A stretch of 64,000 nucleotides of DNA, from contig JAKFDK010000140.1 of the NCBI GenBank assembly GCA_036676195.1, forward strand, positions 21,342-85,341, read 5' to 3'. The first letter of the stretch is position 1, and each line of letters starts with the position of its first letter. This document shows, one piece after another, positions 42,826-50,142 of this stretch. The translations under genes and the position numbers were made by a program. A model generated the notes under the pieces. That model was not told the origin of the DNA. It made no database searches and was given only the letters and a program-made list of their open reading frames with translations. The DNA is from JAKFDK01 sp036676195 (GTDB lineage: Bacteria > Bacillota > Sulfobacillia > Symbiobacteriales > ZC4RG38).

Positions 42826-45162
42826 ATGCGCATGCGCCTGGTGGCGTGGCTGGCCATGGTGGGGCTGGTATTGGGCTGCCTGCCGGCAGCCACCGCCCTG
42901 GCTGCGGGACTGCAACTGCAGGTGAATGTGACCGGGGTGGCCGGTGCACCCCTGAGCGGCGCCCGGGTGGAACTGATCGCCCCCGGCGTTGGCACCGTGG
43001 CTGCCGCCGGGACAGATGCCAGCGGCCGGGCCAGCCTCCACATCACCGCGCCGGCCGCCGTATACTGGCTCCGGGTATGGGGTACCGGCTATAGCACCGT
43101 CGACCGGCCGTGGGTCCCGGCGGCCGACGGTCCCGGCCTGACTGTAGAAATGACCCCTCTGACCGGTACCCTGACCGGACTGGTATCAGACCACCTCGGC
43201 GTACCGGTGGCCGGGGCCCGCATCAGTGCCTGGCGCACCGGCTTTGGACTGGCGGCTGAGGCCGAGACCGGGCCGGAAGGGATTTATACCCTGCGCGGCC
43301 TCCCGGCGCCCGGCCCGTACCAGATCCAGGTCACCGCCCGGGGTTACCGGCCGTATGCAGCCCTGGCGGTATCGATCACGGCTGGGGAAGAAAAGCGGTC
43401 AGATCTCACCCTTCAGCCCGCCCAGGCCACAGTAGCCGGGGAGGTGGCCAACGTGCGGACAGGGGCCGGGCTGGCCGGGGCCCGGGTCGAACTGCTGCGC
43501 AAGGGCTGGGGGATCCTCGCCGCCGCCACCACGGCGGCCGACGGCTCCTTTGCCCTGTCAGCCCCGGCGGTGGACAGCCCGGACTACCAGGTGCGCGTCT
43601 GGGCGGCGGATCACTTTCTGGCCGTGTCCGATCCCTTTGCGCTGGCGCCCGGCGCCCGTAAGGATTTCACCGGAACCGACCGACTCACGGTACGGCCCGT
43701 CCGCGGCTCCATCTGGGGCAGGCTCAGCAATGATACCGGCGAACCGATGGCCGATGTGCCGGTGGAACTGCAATTGCAGGGTGTCGGCACCGTCGCCCGG
43801 ACCCGGACCGACAGCACCGGGTTCTTCACCTTTGACCAGGTGGATGCCGGCACCTACCGGGTACGTACCTATCCCGGCACCTATATTGGTTCCGGCTGGG
43901 CCCCGTCGGACAGCGCCTGGGTGGCCGTCAACCAGGGGGGATCCCGCTACGTAGAGATCACCGGTCTCCGCTACGAGCGCAAATTCTACAGCACCGGCGC
44001 CGTCGCCGGCACGGTCACCGATCCGGCCGGCCAGCCTCTGGCCGGGGCCAGGGTAACCCTGAGCCGGGGCGACGACCCGGCCGCCTTCACCGCTGTGACC
44101 GATGCCGAGGGCCGTTATCACGTGGGCAACGTGGATGCCAACCGGCCCAAAGATGCCCGGCCGGCGGGCATGGGGTATGTGATTCAAGTAGAGGCCGAGG
44201 GCTTCTGGCCCAGCGACCAGCCGGCCCAGGGCACGGCCACGGCGGCCTTTGTCGACGTCACCCAGGGCCACGTGACCCAGGCGGACTTCACCCTCCGGCC
44301 CCGCAACGGCGCGGTGGTCGGCCTGGTACAGGACGACCAGCGCCGGCCCCTGGGCCGGGCCCGTGTGACCCTTTACCGGGAAGGGAGCGGCGTCGTGGCC
44401 GAAATGGAAGCTGCGGCTGACGGCGACTTCCGGTTCGACCGTCTGCCGGCCCCGCTCCAGGGCGGGTACGTGGTGGTGGCTGAACGGGCGGGGTACTTTC
44501 CCGGCTCGGTGACGACAGCCCAGGATATCGCCGCCGCCCCTGGCAGCACCGCCCGGGTGACCCTGCGGCTGCAACCGGCGGCGGCCCGCCTGCACGGGCG
44601 GGTGGCCGACAGCCGCGGCCTTCCGGTGCCTGCGGCCACGGTCAAAGTCCTGAACGCCGCCGACGGCCGCACGTGGGAGACCACAGCGGACGCCAATGGC
44701 TGGTACGCCCTGGACCGTCTTCCGGCCGGACCCGGAGACAGCTTGCTGGTCCGGACCGGCACCGGTGCTGAAGAAACCGCCACTGCCGCCGAGGGCGCCC
44801 TGACCCTCGCCGGGGTACGGGCGCGCACCGTTAACCTGGCACCGGCCCGTACCGGGGATGTGGGCGGCGTTGTCTACGGGCCGGACGGCGCGGTGGCGGC
44901 CGGTGTGGTGGTGGAACTCTGGCACGAGGGTGCGGTACAGGCCACCGACCGCAGCCGCACGCAGGCAGACGGCAGCTATCGCTTCAGCAACCTGGTGCCG
45001 GGCGATCGTTACACCGTCGTGGCCGGGGGTCCGGGGGTGATCCCGTCGGGCCTGGCGCCGGGCGAGGCCACCGTCACCTCGCTGCTGCGGGTCCTGTCGG
45101 GGCAGGAAGTCCGCGCCGACCGGCGGCTGAGCAACGCACCGGCTGCCGAGCAGGCGCCCTGA
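42826..45162 (+). CDS. Secreted protein with eight carboxypeptidase-regulatory-like repeats
   Basis: A protein of 778 residues: signal peptide (to about residue 26), then about eight beta-sandwich repeats of 80-100 residues that share the pattern G-x-V/L-x-G-x-V-x-D-x-x-G-x-P-L-x-G-A-R-V. Examples are AGTVTDPAGQPLAGARVTL and GRVADSRGLPVPAATVKV. These are CarboxypepD_reg/CnaB-like folds found in surface and adhesion proteins. No sortase motif or C-terminal membrane anchor is visible, so it is probably released or non-covalently bound. It follows the efflux permease gene by 24 bases, so is likely co-transcribed with it. Confidence 0.8.
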   Translation: MRMRLVAWLAMVGLVLGCLPAATALAAGLQLQVNVTGVAGAPLSGARVELIAPGVGTVAAAGTDASGRASLHITAPAAVYWLRVWGTGYSTVDRPWVPAADGPGLTVEMTPLTGTLTGLVSDHLGVPVAGARISAWRTGFGLAAEAETGPEGIYTLRGLPAPGPYQIQVTARGYRPYAALAVSITAGEEKRSDLTLQPAQATVAGEVANVRTGAGLAGARVELLRKGWGILAAATTAADGSFALSAPAVDSPDYQVRVWAADHFLAVSDPFALAPGARKDFTGTDRLTVRPVRGSIWGRLSNDTGEPMADVPVELQLQGVGTVARTRTDSTGFFTFDQVDAGTYRVRTYPGTYIGSGWAPSDSAWVAVNQGGSRYVEITGLRYERKFYSTGAVAGTVTDPAGQPLAGARVTLSRGDDPAAFTAVTDAEGRYHVGNVDANRPKDARPAGMGYVIQVEAEGFWPSDQPAQGTATAAFVDVTQGHVTQADFTLRPRNGAVVGLVQDDQRRPLGRARVTLYREGSGVVAEMEAAADGDFRFDRLPAPLQGGYVVVAERAGYFPGSVTTAQDIAAAPGSTARVTLRLQPAAARLHGRVADSRGLPVPAATVKVLNAADGRTWETTADANGWYALDRLPAGPGDSLLVRTGTGAEETATAAEGALTLAGVRARTVNLAPARTGDVGGVVYGPDGAVAAGVVVELWHEGAVQATDRSRTQADGSYRFSNLVPGDRYTVVAGGPGVIPSGLAPGEATVTSLLRVLSGQEVRADRRLSNAPAAEQAP

Positions 45163-45178
45163 TCCGTCCCCGAAGGCG

Positions 45179-45226
45179 CGGCAGGAACCGGCGGGTGTCA
45201 CCACCCGCCGGTTCCTGCCGTCTTTG
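45179..45226. terminator. Strong intrinsic terminator
   Basis: A perfect 19-bp GC-rich stem (45179-45197 with 45202-45220) with a 4-base loop is followed by TCTTT. It separates the secreted repeat protein gene from the convergent small membrane gene. Confidence 0.85.
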
Positions 45227-45237
45227 GCGCGCACCGG

Positions 45238-45489
45238 CTACAGGGTAATGTTGAGCAACACCCACAGCACCATGGCCGCAATAAAAGACCCCATCAGCAA
45301 GGGTGAAGCGTCTTTACCGGCGCGCATTCGTTTAAGGCTGAGCGCCAGTCCGCCGATAAACACTAAAAGGGGCGGCAGGTTACCGACCAGCACGATGCCA
45401 GCGAACGCACTCAATTGTAACAACGTAACAATAATTAATACGACGCCACCGAGCACGGCGAGAAGCCCCATCAGTGCGAACGGGTGCAT
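45238..45489 (-). CDS. Small membrane protein, uncharacterised
   Basis: An 83-residue protein with three hydrophobic helices (about 4-24, 27-48 and 62-82) separated by a short basic loop KRMRAGKDAS. ATG 45489 has GGAGG seven bases upstream; the frame stays open further upstream but that part is not plausible protein. It lies downstream of the NifU-like gene on the same strand. I recognise no family. Confidence 0.7.
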   Translation of the reverse strand: MHPFALMGLLAVLGGVVLIIVTLLQLSAFAGIVLVGNLPPLLVFIGGLALSLKRMRAGKDASPLLMGSFIAAMVLWVLLNITL

Positions 45490-45559
45490 ACACGTGCCTC
45501 CTGTAGCAACGAACCGCCTGCCGGTCCGGCAGGCGGCAGTAAGTAGGGGTAAAGGGAGG

Positions 45560-45787
45560 CTACACGGCCTCCACAGCCTTGATATCAGGCACTTGCGAGC
45601 GAATCGCCCGCTCAATCCCCAATTTCAAGGTCATAGTTGACATGGGTCAGCCACCGCAGGCTCCCATCAAACGTACTTTCACGATGCCATCCTCGATTTC
45701 AACCAGTTCAACATCGCCGCCATCCATGCGGATCGCCGGGCGAACCTGATCAAGCGCCTTTTCAATGCGGGCGTGCATTTCTTCCAC
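45560..45787 (-). CDS. NifU-like Fe-S scaffold domain protein with in-frame UGA (candidate selenoprotein)
   Basis: A 75-residue NifU C-terminal-domain protein. It reads MEEMHARIEKALDQVRPAIR, then MDGGDVELVEIEDG, then VRLMGACGG, then a TGA codon (45649-45647, codon 47), then PMSTMTLKLGIERAIRSQV to a TAG. In family members this site is CxxC (GACGGCP), the pair that holds a transient Fe-S cluster; here the second Cys codon TGC is TGA. The reading frame and family match continue for 28 codons after the TGA, so either Sec is inserted, or the gene is truncated or misread. GTG 45787 is preceded by AAAGGAGG at seven bases. Confidence 0.75.
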
Positions 45788-45822
45788 CAGTCCACCTCCT
45801 TTGCCGGAGATCCGGTCCATAT

Positions 45823-45871
45823 GTCAGGTTCCCACAAGCGGGAGCAAGACAATCTTTACTTCAAACCTGAC
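45823..45871 (-). promoter_or_regulatory. Possible structured leader of the NifU-like gene
   Basis: An 8-bp outer stem (GTCAGGTT with AACCTGAC) encloses two small hairpins on the minus strand (AAGATTGTCTT and CCCGCTTGTGGG), suggesting a compact three-way junction about 35 bases upstream of the GTG. I cannot match it to a known riboswitch class. Confidence 0.3.
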
Positions 45872-45874
45872 ACT

Positions 45875-45900
45875 CAAAAACTTGCATAAAATGGCAAGTT
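45875..45900 (-). terminator. Intrinsic terminator after uridine kinase gene
   Basis: On the minus strand AACTTGC, an 8-base loop and GCAAGTT are followed by T-rich sequence. It ends the gene that stops at 45920. Confidence 0.65.
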
Positions 45901-45919
45901 ATGGTACTATACCTTCAAT

Positions 45920-46570
45920 TCAGACCTGGTCCAAATAGCTACGAATACGGGCCATCAGAACATCAAAACCGGCCCGGTTCAGTACCCCTTCGGGAATGAT
46001 GATGTCGGCGTACCGTTTGGTCGGTTCGACAAACGCTTCATGCATCGGCTTCACCGTCGCCAGGTACTGGGCCGTGACTGAATCCAACGTCCGGCCGCGT
46101 TCGTGGATGTCACGGGTAATCCGCCGGAGGATCCGGACATCCGCATCGGTGTCAACGAAGACTTTGAGGTCAAACAGGGGCCGCAGGGCCGGATCCAGCA
46201 GCACCAGGATGCCCTCGGCCACGATGATATCCCTGGGCTCAATCAGGACGGTGTGCACGTCGCGCAGGTGCGTGGCAAAGTTATAACAGGGGCGCTCAAT
46301 GGGGCGCCCGCTTTTGAGCCCTTCGACATGGCGGATGAATAACTCGTTATCGAAGGAGTCCGGATGATCATAGTTTAACAACGCTCGTTCCGCCAGGGGC
46401 AAGTGGCGAAAGTCCCGGTAATACATGTCATGATTCAAAAGCGAAACATGGTTCGGGAGTTCGGCAACGATATTGGTGGCAATGCTTGTCTTGCCGGATC
46501 CCGTTCCACCCGCAATGGCCACCACGGCTTTAGGTATTCGCAGTTGGTCCACTCCTTGCCCGCCCGCCAT
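45920..46570 (-). CDS. Uridine kinase-family protein
   Basis: A P-loop kinase of about 207-216 residues: Walker A IAGGTGSGKT, then NHDMYYRDFRHLPLAER, NYDHPDSFD, IIVAEGILVL and the lid RITRDIHERGRTLDSV. All are typical of uridine/cytidine kinase (Udk), which phosphorylates uridine in pyrimidine salvage; a phosphoribulokinase-like relative is less likely. The start is uncertain: ATG 46570 has a weak ribosome site, whereas CTG 46543 (giving MRIPKAVVAIAGG) has AAGGAG eight bases upstream. Confidence 0.85.
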   Translation of the reverse strand: MAGGQGVDQLRIPKAVVAIAGGTGSGKTSIATNIVAELPNHVSLLNHDMYYRDFRHLPLAERALLNYDHPDSFDNELFIRHVEGLKSGRPIERPCYNFATHLRDVHTVLIEPRDIIVAEGILVLLDPALRPLFDLKVFVDTDADVRILRRITRDIHERGRTLDSVTAQYLATVKPMHEAFVEPTKRYADIIIPEGVLNRAGFDVLMARIRSYLDQV

Positions 46571-46634
46571 TTCCAGCCCGGCGAGTGGATGACGCTGGCC
46601 GAACTTCCAATCCTGATTATCCCCGAGAGCGAGA

Positions 46635-46756
46635 GGGGGTGCAAGTCAGGTGAGCAAAATGTCATGCCCCCACAGCCGCTGGCAGCGAAAAAAGCACCTG
46701 AGGTGGAACCCGGTGGGCGAAGTACCGCGTTGGCAATTGCTTTAGGGGGAAATGGT
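46635..46756 (+). other. Possible structured RNA leader of the STAS gene
   Basis: Complementary segments suggest a folded leader: TCAGGTG (46646-46652) with CACCTGA (46695-46701), while GGGGG (46635-46639) can pair with CCCCC (46667-46671) inside that loop, a pseudoknot-like arrangement; CGGT/ACCG forms a further hairpin near 46711-46728. It does not match a riboswitch consensus that I know. Confidence 0.3.
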
Positions 46757-47101
46757 ATGCACATGTGCCGCACCGAACTGAGCGGTGTCACCATCATAGA
46801 ACTGGCGGGTATCCTGGACATTGTGACCAGCCCCAGGGTCCAGAGCGAGATCCGGCGCTGGATTGATGCCGGTGCGGCCCGTCTGCTGGTCGACCTGTCG
46901 GGAATCGAACAGGTCTTTTTCAGCGGCCTGAGCACGCTCCTGGCCATCCACCAGGCTATGCAGGAGGCAGGCGGTCGCGTGGTTTTTGCTGCTCCCCGGC
47001 CCTTTTTCCGGGAGATGCTGAAGATTTCCCAGTTCGACCGCCTGCTGGAAGTAGTACCTGAACGGCAAATGGCGCTGGAAACCCTGCAGGACACGGCCTG
47101 A
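46757..47101 (+). CDS. STAS-domain protein (anti-sigma factor antagonist-like)
   Basis: A single STAS domain of 114 residues: VTIIELAGILDIVTSPRV at the N-terminus and the loop VFFSGLSTLLAIHQAM, which holds the Ser that is phosphorylated in SpoIIAA/RsbV-like proteins. The usual Asp before it (DSSG) is Phe here. ATG 46757 has GGGGGA at six bases. No partner anti-sigma kinase gene is adjacent. It may act in partner-switching regulation; not proven. Confidence 0.82.
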   Translation: MHMCRTELSGVTIIELAGILDIVTSPRVQSEIRRWIDAGAARLLVDLSGIEQVFFSGLSTLLAIHQAMQEAGGRVVFAAPRPFFREMLKISQFDRLLEVVPERQMALETLQDTA

Positions 47102-47146
47102 AAGTCGCCCGCGGCGGCAACGTGGCAGACCCATTACCAGGGGTCG

Positions 47147-47172
47147 GCTGGCTGCTAAGCAGCGAGCTTTTT
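47147..47172 (+). terminator. Intrinsic terminator after STAS gene
   Basis: A 9-bp stem with one mismatch (GCTGGCTGC with GCAGCGAGC) and a 3-base loop is followed by T5. Confidence 0.7.
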
Positions 47173-47206
47173 CAGGCTCCTTTCCAATACTTTTGATAAA
47201 ACATAG

Positions 47207-47235
47207 TTGAATTGCCTCTCGCCATGGCGTATTCT
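47207..47235 (+). promoter_or_regulatory. Predicted sigma-A promoter of superoxide dismutase gene
   Basis: TTGAAT (47207-47212) and TATTCT (47230-47235) are 17 bases apart. Transcription near 47242 would give an unusually long leader of about 184 bases. Confidence 0.55.
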
Positions 47236-47253
47236 AGTACCTGAAGAGAGAGT

Positions 47254-47298
47254 TTCCGGTACGTGGCCTTCTGCATCATCTTGGTCTGGCCACCGGAA
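47254..47298 (+). promoter_or_regulatory. Hairpin in the superoxide dismutase leader
   Basis: TTCCG and GTGGCC pair with GGCCAC and CGGAA across a 19-base loop, with a short bulge. A stable stem this far upstream of the start codon could affect mRNA stability or translation. Confidence 0.3.
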
Positions 47299-47425
47299 TT
47301 CATCCGGCCCCTGCATAGGGGATATGCGGGTGGGCAAAATCGGATTTGATCTGTCCGTCCGGAAATCTCATGATCATCAAGATTATGGCCAGCCACGGCC
47401 GCAGGTACAAGAGGGAGGTAATCTT

Positions 47426-48040
47426 ATGGCTTTCCAGTTGCCCCAGTTGCCTTACGCTTACAACGCTCTGGAGCCGCACATTGACGCACAGACAATGGAA
47501 ATCCACCACAGCAAGCACCACCAGGCCTATGTCAACAATGTTAATGCGGCCCTGGAGGCCCATGCACAGTTAGCCAACCTCAGCGTTGAGGATTTGTGCC
47601 GCAATCTGTCCGATGTTCCGGAGAACATTCGCACGGCGGTGCGCAACAACGGCGGCGGTCACTATAACCATTCGCTCTTCTGGGAGATTATGAGTCCTGG
47701 AAAGGGCGGCGCCCCCACCGGTGAACTGGCTGCCGCCATCGACGCCACCTTTGGCAGCTTTGACAACTTCAAAGCTGAATTCAGCAAGGCGGCTGCCACT
47801 CGCTTTGGCAGCGGCTGGGCCTGGCTAAGCGTCGGGCGCGACGGCAAACTGGCTGTGACCAGCACGCCCAATCAGGATAACCCCCTCATGGAGGGTGGTA
47901 CCCCGATTCTGGGGCTCGACGTCTGGGAGCATGCCTACTACCTCAAGTACCAGAACCGGCGTCCCGATTACGTGGGGGCGTTCTGGAATGTGGTAAACTG
48001 GGACGCAGTGGCCCAGCGCCATGCCGCAGCCAGAGCCTGA
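47426..48040 (+). CDS. sodA: Superoxide dismutase, Mn/Fe family
   Basis: The protein of 204 residues carries all metal ligands of the Fe/Mn family: His in MEIHHSKHH, His in GGHYNHSLFW, and the DVWEHAYYLKY motif with Asp and His. It starts FQLPQLPYAYNALEPHID, the standard N-terminus. Metal choice cannot be read with certainty; Mn is the more common in this phylum. ATG 47426 follows GAGGGAGGT. It detoxifies superoxide in the cytoplasm, consistent with oxygen exposure of an otherwise anaerobic-looking metabolism. Confidence 0.95.
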   Translation: MAFQLPQLPYAYNALEPHIDAQTMEIHHSKHHQAYVNNVNAALEAHAQLANLSVEDLCRNLSDVPENIRTAVRNNGGGHYNHSLFWEIMSPGKGGAPTGELAAAIDATFGSFDNFKAEFSKAAATRFGSGWAWLSVGRDGKLAVTSTPNQDNPLMEGGTPILGLDVWEHAYYLKYQNRRPDYVGAFWNVVNWDAVAQRHAAARA

Positions 48041-48177
48041 GTTGAACCCAGCCTGGAATGGGGGCCGCCCGCAGGGTGGTCCCTTGTTTGTTGACTGGTG
48101 GCAGGTTTACGCCGCCCGGGTGGCGAATTCGGCCCCCCGTAACCCCGGGGACATTCGGCGGCAAGGGGGCGATCGAA

Positions 48178-49101
48178 CTGGCCGAAATCAAGGTGGGTAC
48201 CTGCGCCTGGGCCGACCATGAAGACTTTTATCCAGGTCACCTCAAGCCCGGAGACCGACTGTCGTATTACGCCCGTTTTTTCCCATTGGTGGAGGTCGAC
48301 AGTACCTATTACGCGCTGCAACCGCAGCGGAACTTCGCCCTGTGGGCCCAGCGGACGCCGGACCATTTTCGCTTCAATGTCAAGGCGTATGGCGCCATGA
48401 CCCGCCACCACCGGGAGCCGCGGCCAGGCGAAGAGGACATCGCCCAGGTATTTCGGAAGTTCGACGAGTCCATCCAGCCTCTGCGTGCTGTGGGCAAGCT
48501 GGCCGCCCTGCACTTCCAGTTCCCGCCGTGGTTTGTGGCCAATACCCAGAACAGAGACTGGTTACAGTTGTGCCGCGAGTTCTTTCCGCAAGATCTCCTG
48601 TCGATCGAATTCCGGCACCGCAGTTGGTTCGCGCCGGCACAACAGCCGGAAACCCTTCAAATGTTAACGAAACTGGACGCCGTCCACGTGATCTGCGATG
48701 AACCCCAGGTGGGCAGTGGGACAGTTCCGCTGATCACAGCCGTCACCAACCGACAACTAGCCATGATCCGGTTTCATGGCCGTAACGCCGGCACATGGTA
48801 CAAACCGGCCCGCACAACGGCCGAGCGGTTCGATTACCTGTACAGCCGGGCGGAGTTACAGTCGTTCGTCCCCCTGGTGGCTGACCTGGCCGGGCAGGCC
48901 GCGGAAATCCACCTGTTAATGAATAATAACCGGGCAAATTACGCCGTCCGTAACGCCCTTGACCTGATGAACCTGCTGGGTTTGGCCGTCCCCTCCCTGG
49001 ATGAGCGTGGCGTCCCGGTAACTCCCCCCGACCTGAATAAGGACGTGTCGAAAAATGGCGAAAGAAAAAAGCCTGGTTACGACCAGCTTAAGCTATTCTA
49101 A
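48178..49101 (+). CDS. DUF72-family protein
   Basis: A TIM-barrel-like protein of about 307 residues: IKVGTCAWADHEDFYPG at the start, then FFPLVEVDSTYYALQPQ, HFRFNVKAYGAMT, SIEFRHRSWF and IHLLMNNNRANYAVRNA. These are the DUF72 landmarks; the molecular function is unknown. The best ribosome site (AAGGGGG, eight bases) precedes CTG 48178, giving MAEIKVGTCAW. An ATG at 48058 would add 40 residues that look non-coding. Confidence 0.87.
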   Translation: MAEIKVGTCAWADHEDFYPGHLKPGDRLSYYARFFPLVEVDSTYYALQPQRNFALWAQRTPDHFRFNVKAYGAMTRHHREPRPGEEDIAQVFRKFDESIQPLRAVGKLAALHFQFPPWFVANTQNRDWLQLCREFFPQDLLSIEFRHRSWFAPAQQPETLQMLTKLDAVHVICDEPQVGSGTVPLITAVTNRQLAMIRFHGRNAGTWYKPARTTAERFDYLYSRAELQSFVPLVADLAGQAAEIHLLMNNNRANYAVRNALDLMNLLGLAVPSLDERGVPVTPPDLNKDVSKNGERKKPGYDQLKLF

Positions 49102-49108
49102 AAGACAG

Positions 49109-49136
49109 GGCAGCCCGCTTCCAGGGCTGCCTTGTT
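49109..49136 (+). terminator. Intrinsic terminator after DUF72 gene
   Basis: An 8-bp stem GGCAGCCC/GGGCTGCC with a 7-base loop is followed by TTGTT. Confidence 0.7.
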
Positions 49137-49247
49137 GCATTTAAGATACGGGGGATGGTGCATTGGTGCAACTTATTACGGCCGGCTAACACCCAGTGTT
49201 GCAGGAATGAATATCCGGAAATAAAAAAATATTTTCTCTCACACCTA

Positions 49248-49276
49248 TTCACACTGACAGAACTAGCCGGTACAAT
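49248..49276 (+). promoter_or_regulatory. Predicted promoter of sigma factor gene
   Basis: TTCACA (49248-49253) and TACAAT (49271-49276) are spaced by 17 bases in an A/T-rich stretch. The leader to the GTG at 49422 is about 140 bases and contains an open frame from GTG 49312 that I could not confirm as a gene. Confidence 0.5.
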
Positions 49277-49421
49277 GAGCCTACGAGAAGGTAAAGGAAA
49301 TAACGTCTCTGGTGCATAAAGAGAACGAGTGGAGCAGGGAATTTGTGCCTGATGTAGAATCTGTTTACATAGATCCCATCGCCAAGAGGGTGACTCGCCA
49401 GCTCCCAAGGGGGGACAGCAG

Positions 49422-50033
49422 GTGGCACGACTCCTCTCCTTTGAACGCCGGCAGCGGTATCGGCCCTGTGAAACGGGAGATGCCGAAGACGCACGTTTGG
49501 TTCAGCGTCTCTCCGGTGGGGATGAAACGGCTTTGGTGACTATCATGGACCGCTATGGCGGCGCCCTCCTGGCGTTTACTCTGCGGATGGTGGGAGACAA
49601 GTATCTGGCTGAGGAAATCTGTCAGGACACAATGGTCAAGGTCTGGCAACAAGCCGGGGCGTTCCGGATGGACGGGCATTTGCGGGCCTGGTTGTTCCGG
49701 GTGGCCCGCAACAACGCCATCGATTACATGCGTAAAAAGCGGCCGGTGTTGGAAGCCCTGGGGCCGTCCATGCCGGCCACGGGTAACCGCCCGGAACGGG
49801 AAGCCGAACGCTCGTGGATTTCCGGGGAACTCGGCAGTGCCATGACCGACCTGCCGGTGGCCTACCGGGAAGTGATCGAGTTGCGGTATTTCCACCAGTT
49901 GGGCTACCATGAGATCTCGACCATTCTCAGCATCCCGGTGGGTACGGTTAAGAGCCGGATTTCCTACGCACTGAACCGGCTGACGAAAATTCTGCAAGAC
50001 CGCGGTGTGGATGCATCCCTGATGGATCAGTAG
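49422..50033 (+). CDS. Sigma-70 family (ECF-like) RNA polymerase sigma factor
   Basis: The protein of 203 residues has region 2 (ALLAFTLRMVGDKYLAEEI, then DTMVKVWQQAGAFR, then LFRVARNNAIDYMR) and region 4 (LPVAYREVIELRYFHQLGY, then IPVGTVKSRISYALNRL). This is the domain layout of ECF sigma factors. No anti-sigma gene is adjacent, so the trigger is unknown. GTG 49422 has AAGGGGGG seven bases upstream. Confidence 0.92.
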   Translation: MARLLSFERRQRYRPCETGDAEDARLVQRLSGGDETALVTIMDRYGGALLAFTLRMVGDKYLAEEICQDTMVKVWQQAGAFRMDGHLRAWLFRVARNNAIDYMRKKRPVLEALGPSMPATGNRPEREAERSWISGELGSAMTDLPVAYREVIELRYFHQLGYHEISTILSIPVGTVKSRISYALNRLTKILQDRGVDASLMDQ

Positions 50034-50065
50034 GGCGGTGGTGGCACCGCCCCTTTCCTTTTCAT
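50033..50065 (+). terminator. Intrinsic terminator after sigma factor gene
   Basis: GGGCGGTG and CACCGCCC with a 4-base loop are followed by CTTTCCTTTT. Confidence 0.8.
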
Positions 50066-50086
50066 GTACAGCCGCGGCTTGCCCCC

Positions 50087-50113
50087 TTGGGAACCTCGCC
50101 CGCGTGCTATAAT
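50087..50113 (+). promoter_or_regulatory. Predicted extended -10 promoter of pgsA
   Basis: The -10 is a consensus TATAAT (50108-50113) with the extended TGC in front; TTGGGA lies 15 bases upstream. Transcription should start about 23 bases before the ATG. Confidence 0.6.
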
Positions 50114-50142
50114 AAAGCACAGTGAGACCGGGAGAGGACATT

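Noticed and set aside
43558..45234. Minus-strand open frame of 558 codons opposite the repeat protein
   Set aside because: Antisense of regularly repeated coding sequence; periodicity comes from the real gene.
46696..46730. T-box-like sequence GAGGTGGAACCCGG...ACCGCG upstream of the STAS gene
   Set aside because: The conserved AGGGTGGNACCGCG core is interrupted by about ten bases, no specifier stem is seen, and the downstream gene is not an aminoacyl-tRNA synthetase or amino-acid gene.
49312..49539. Possible small gene ahead of the sigma factor, starting at GTG 49312
   Set aside because: No ribosome site at proper distance, its second half overlaps the sigma gene out of frame, and composition is not protein-like; left as leader.
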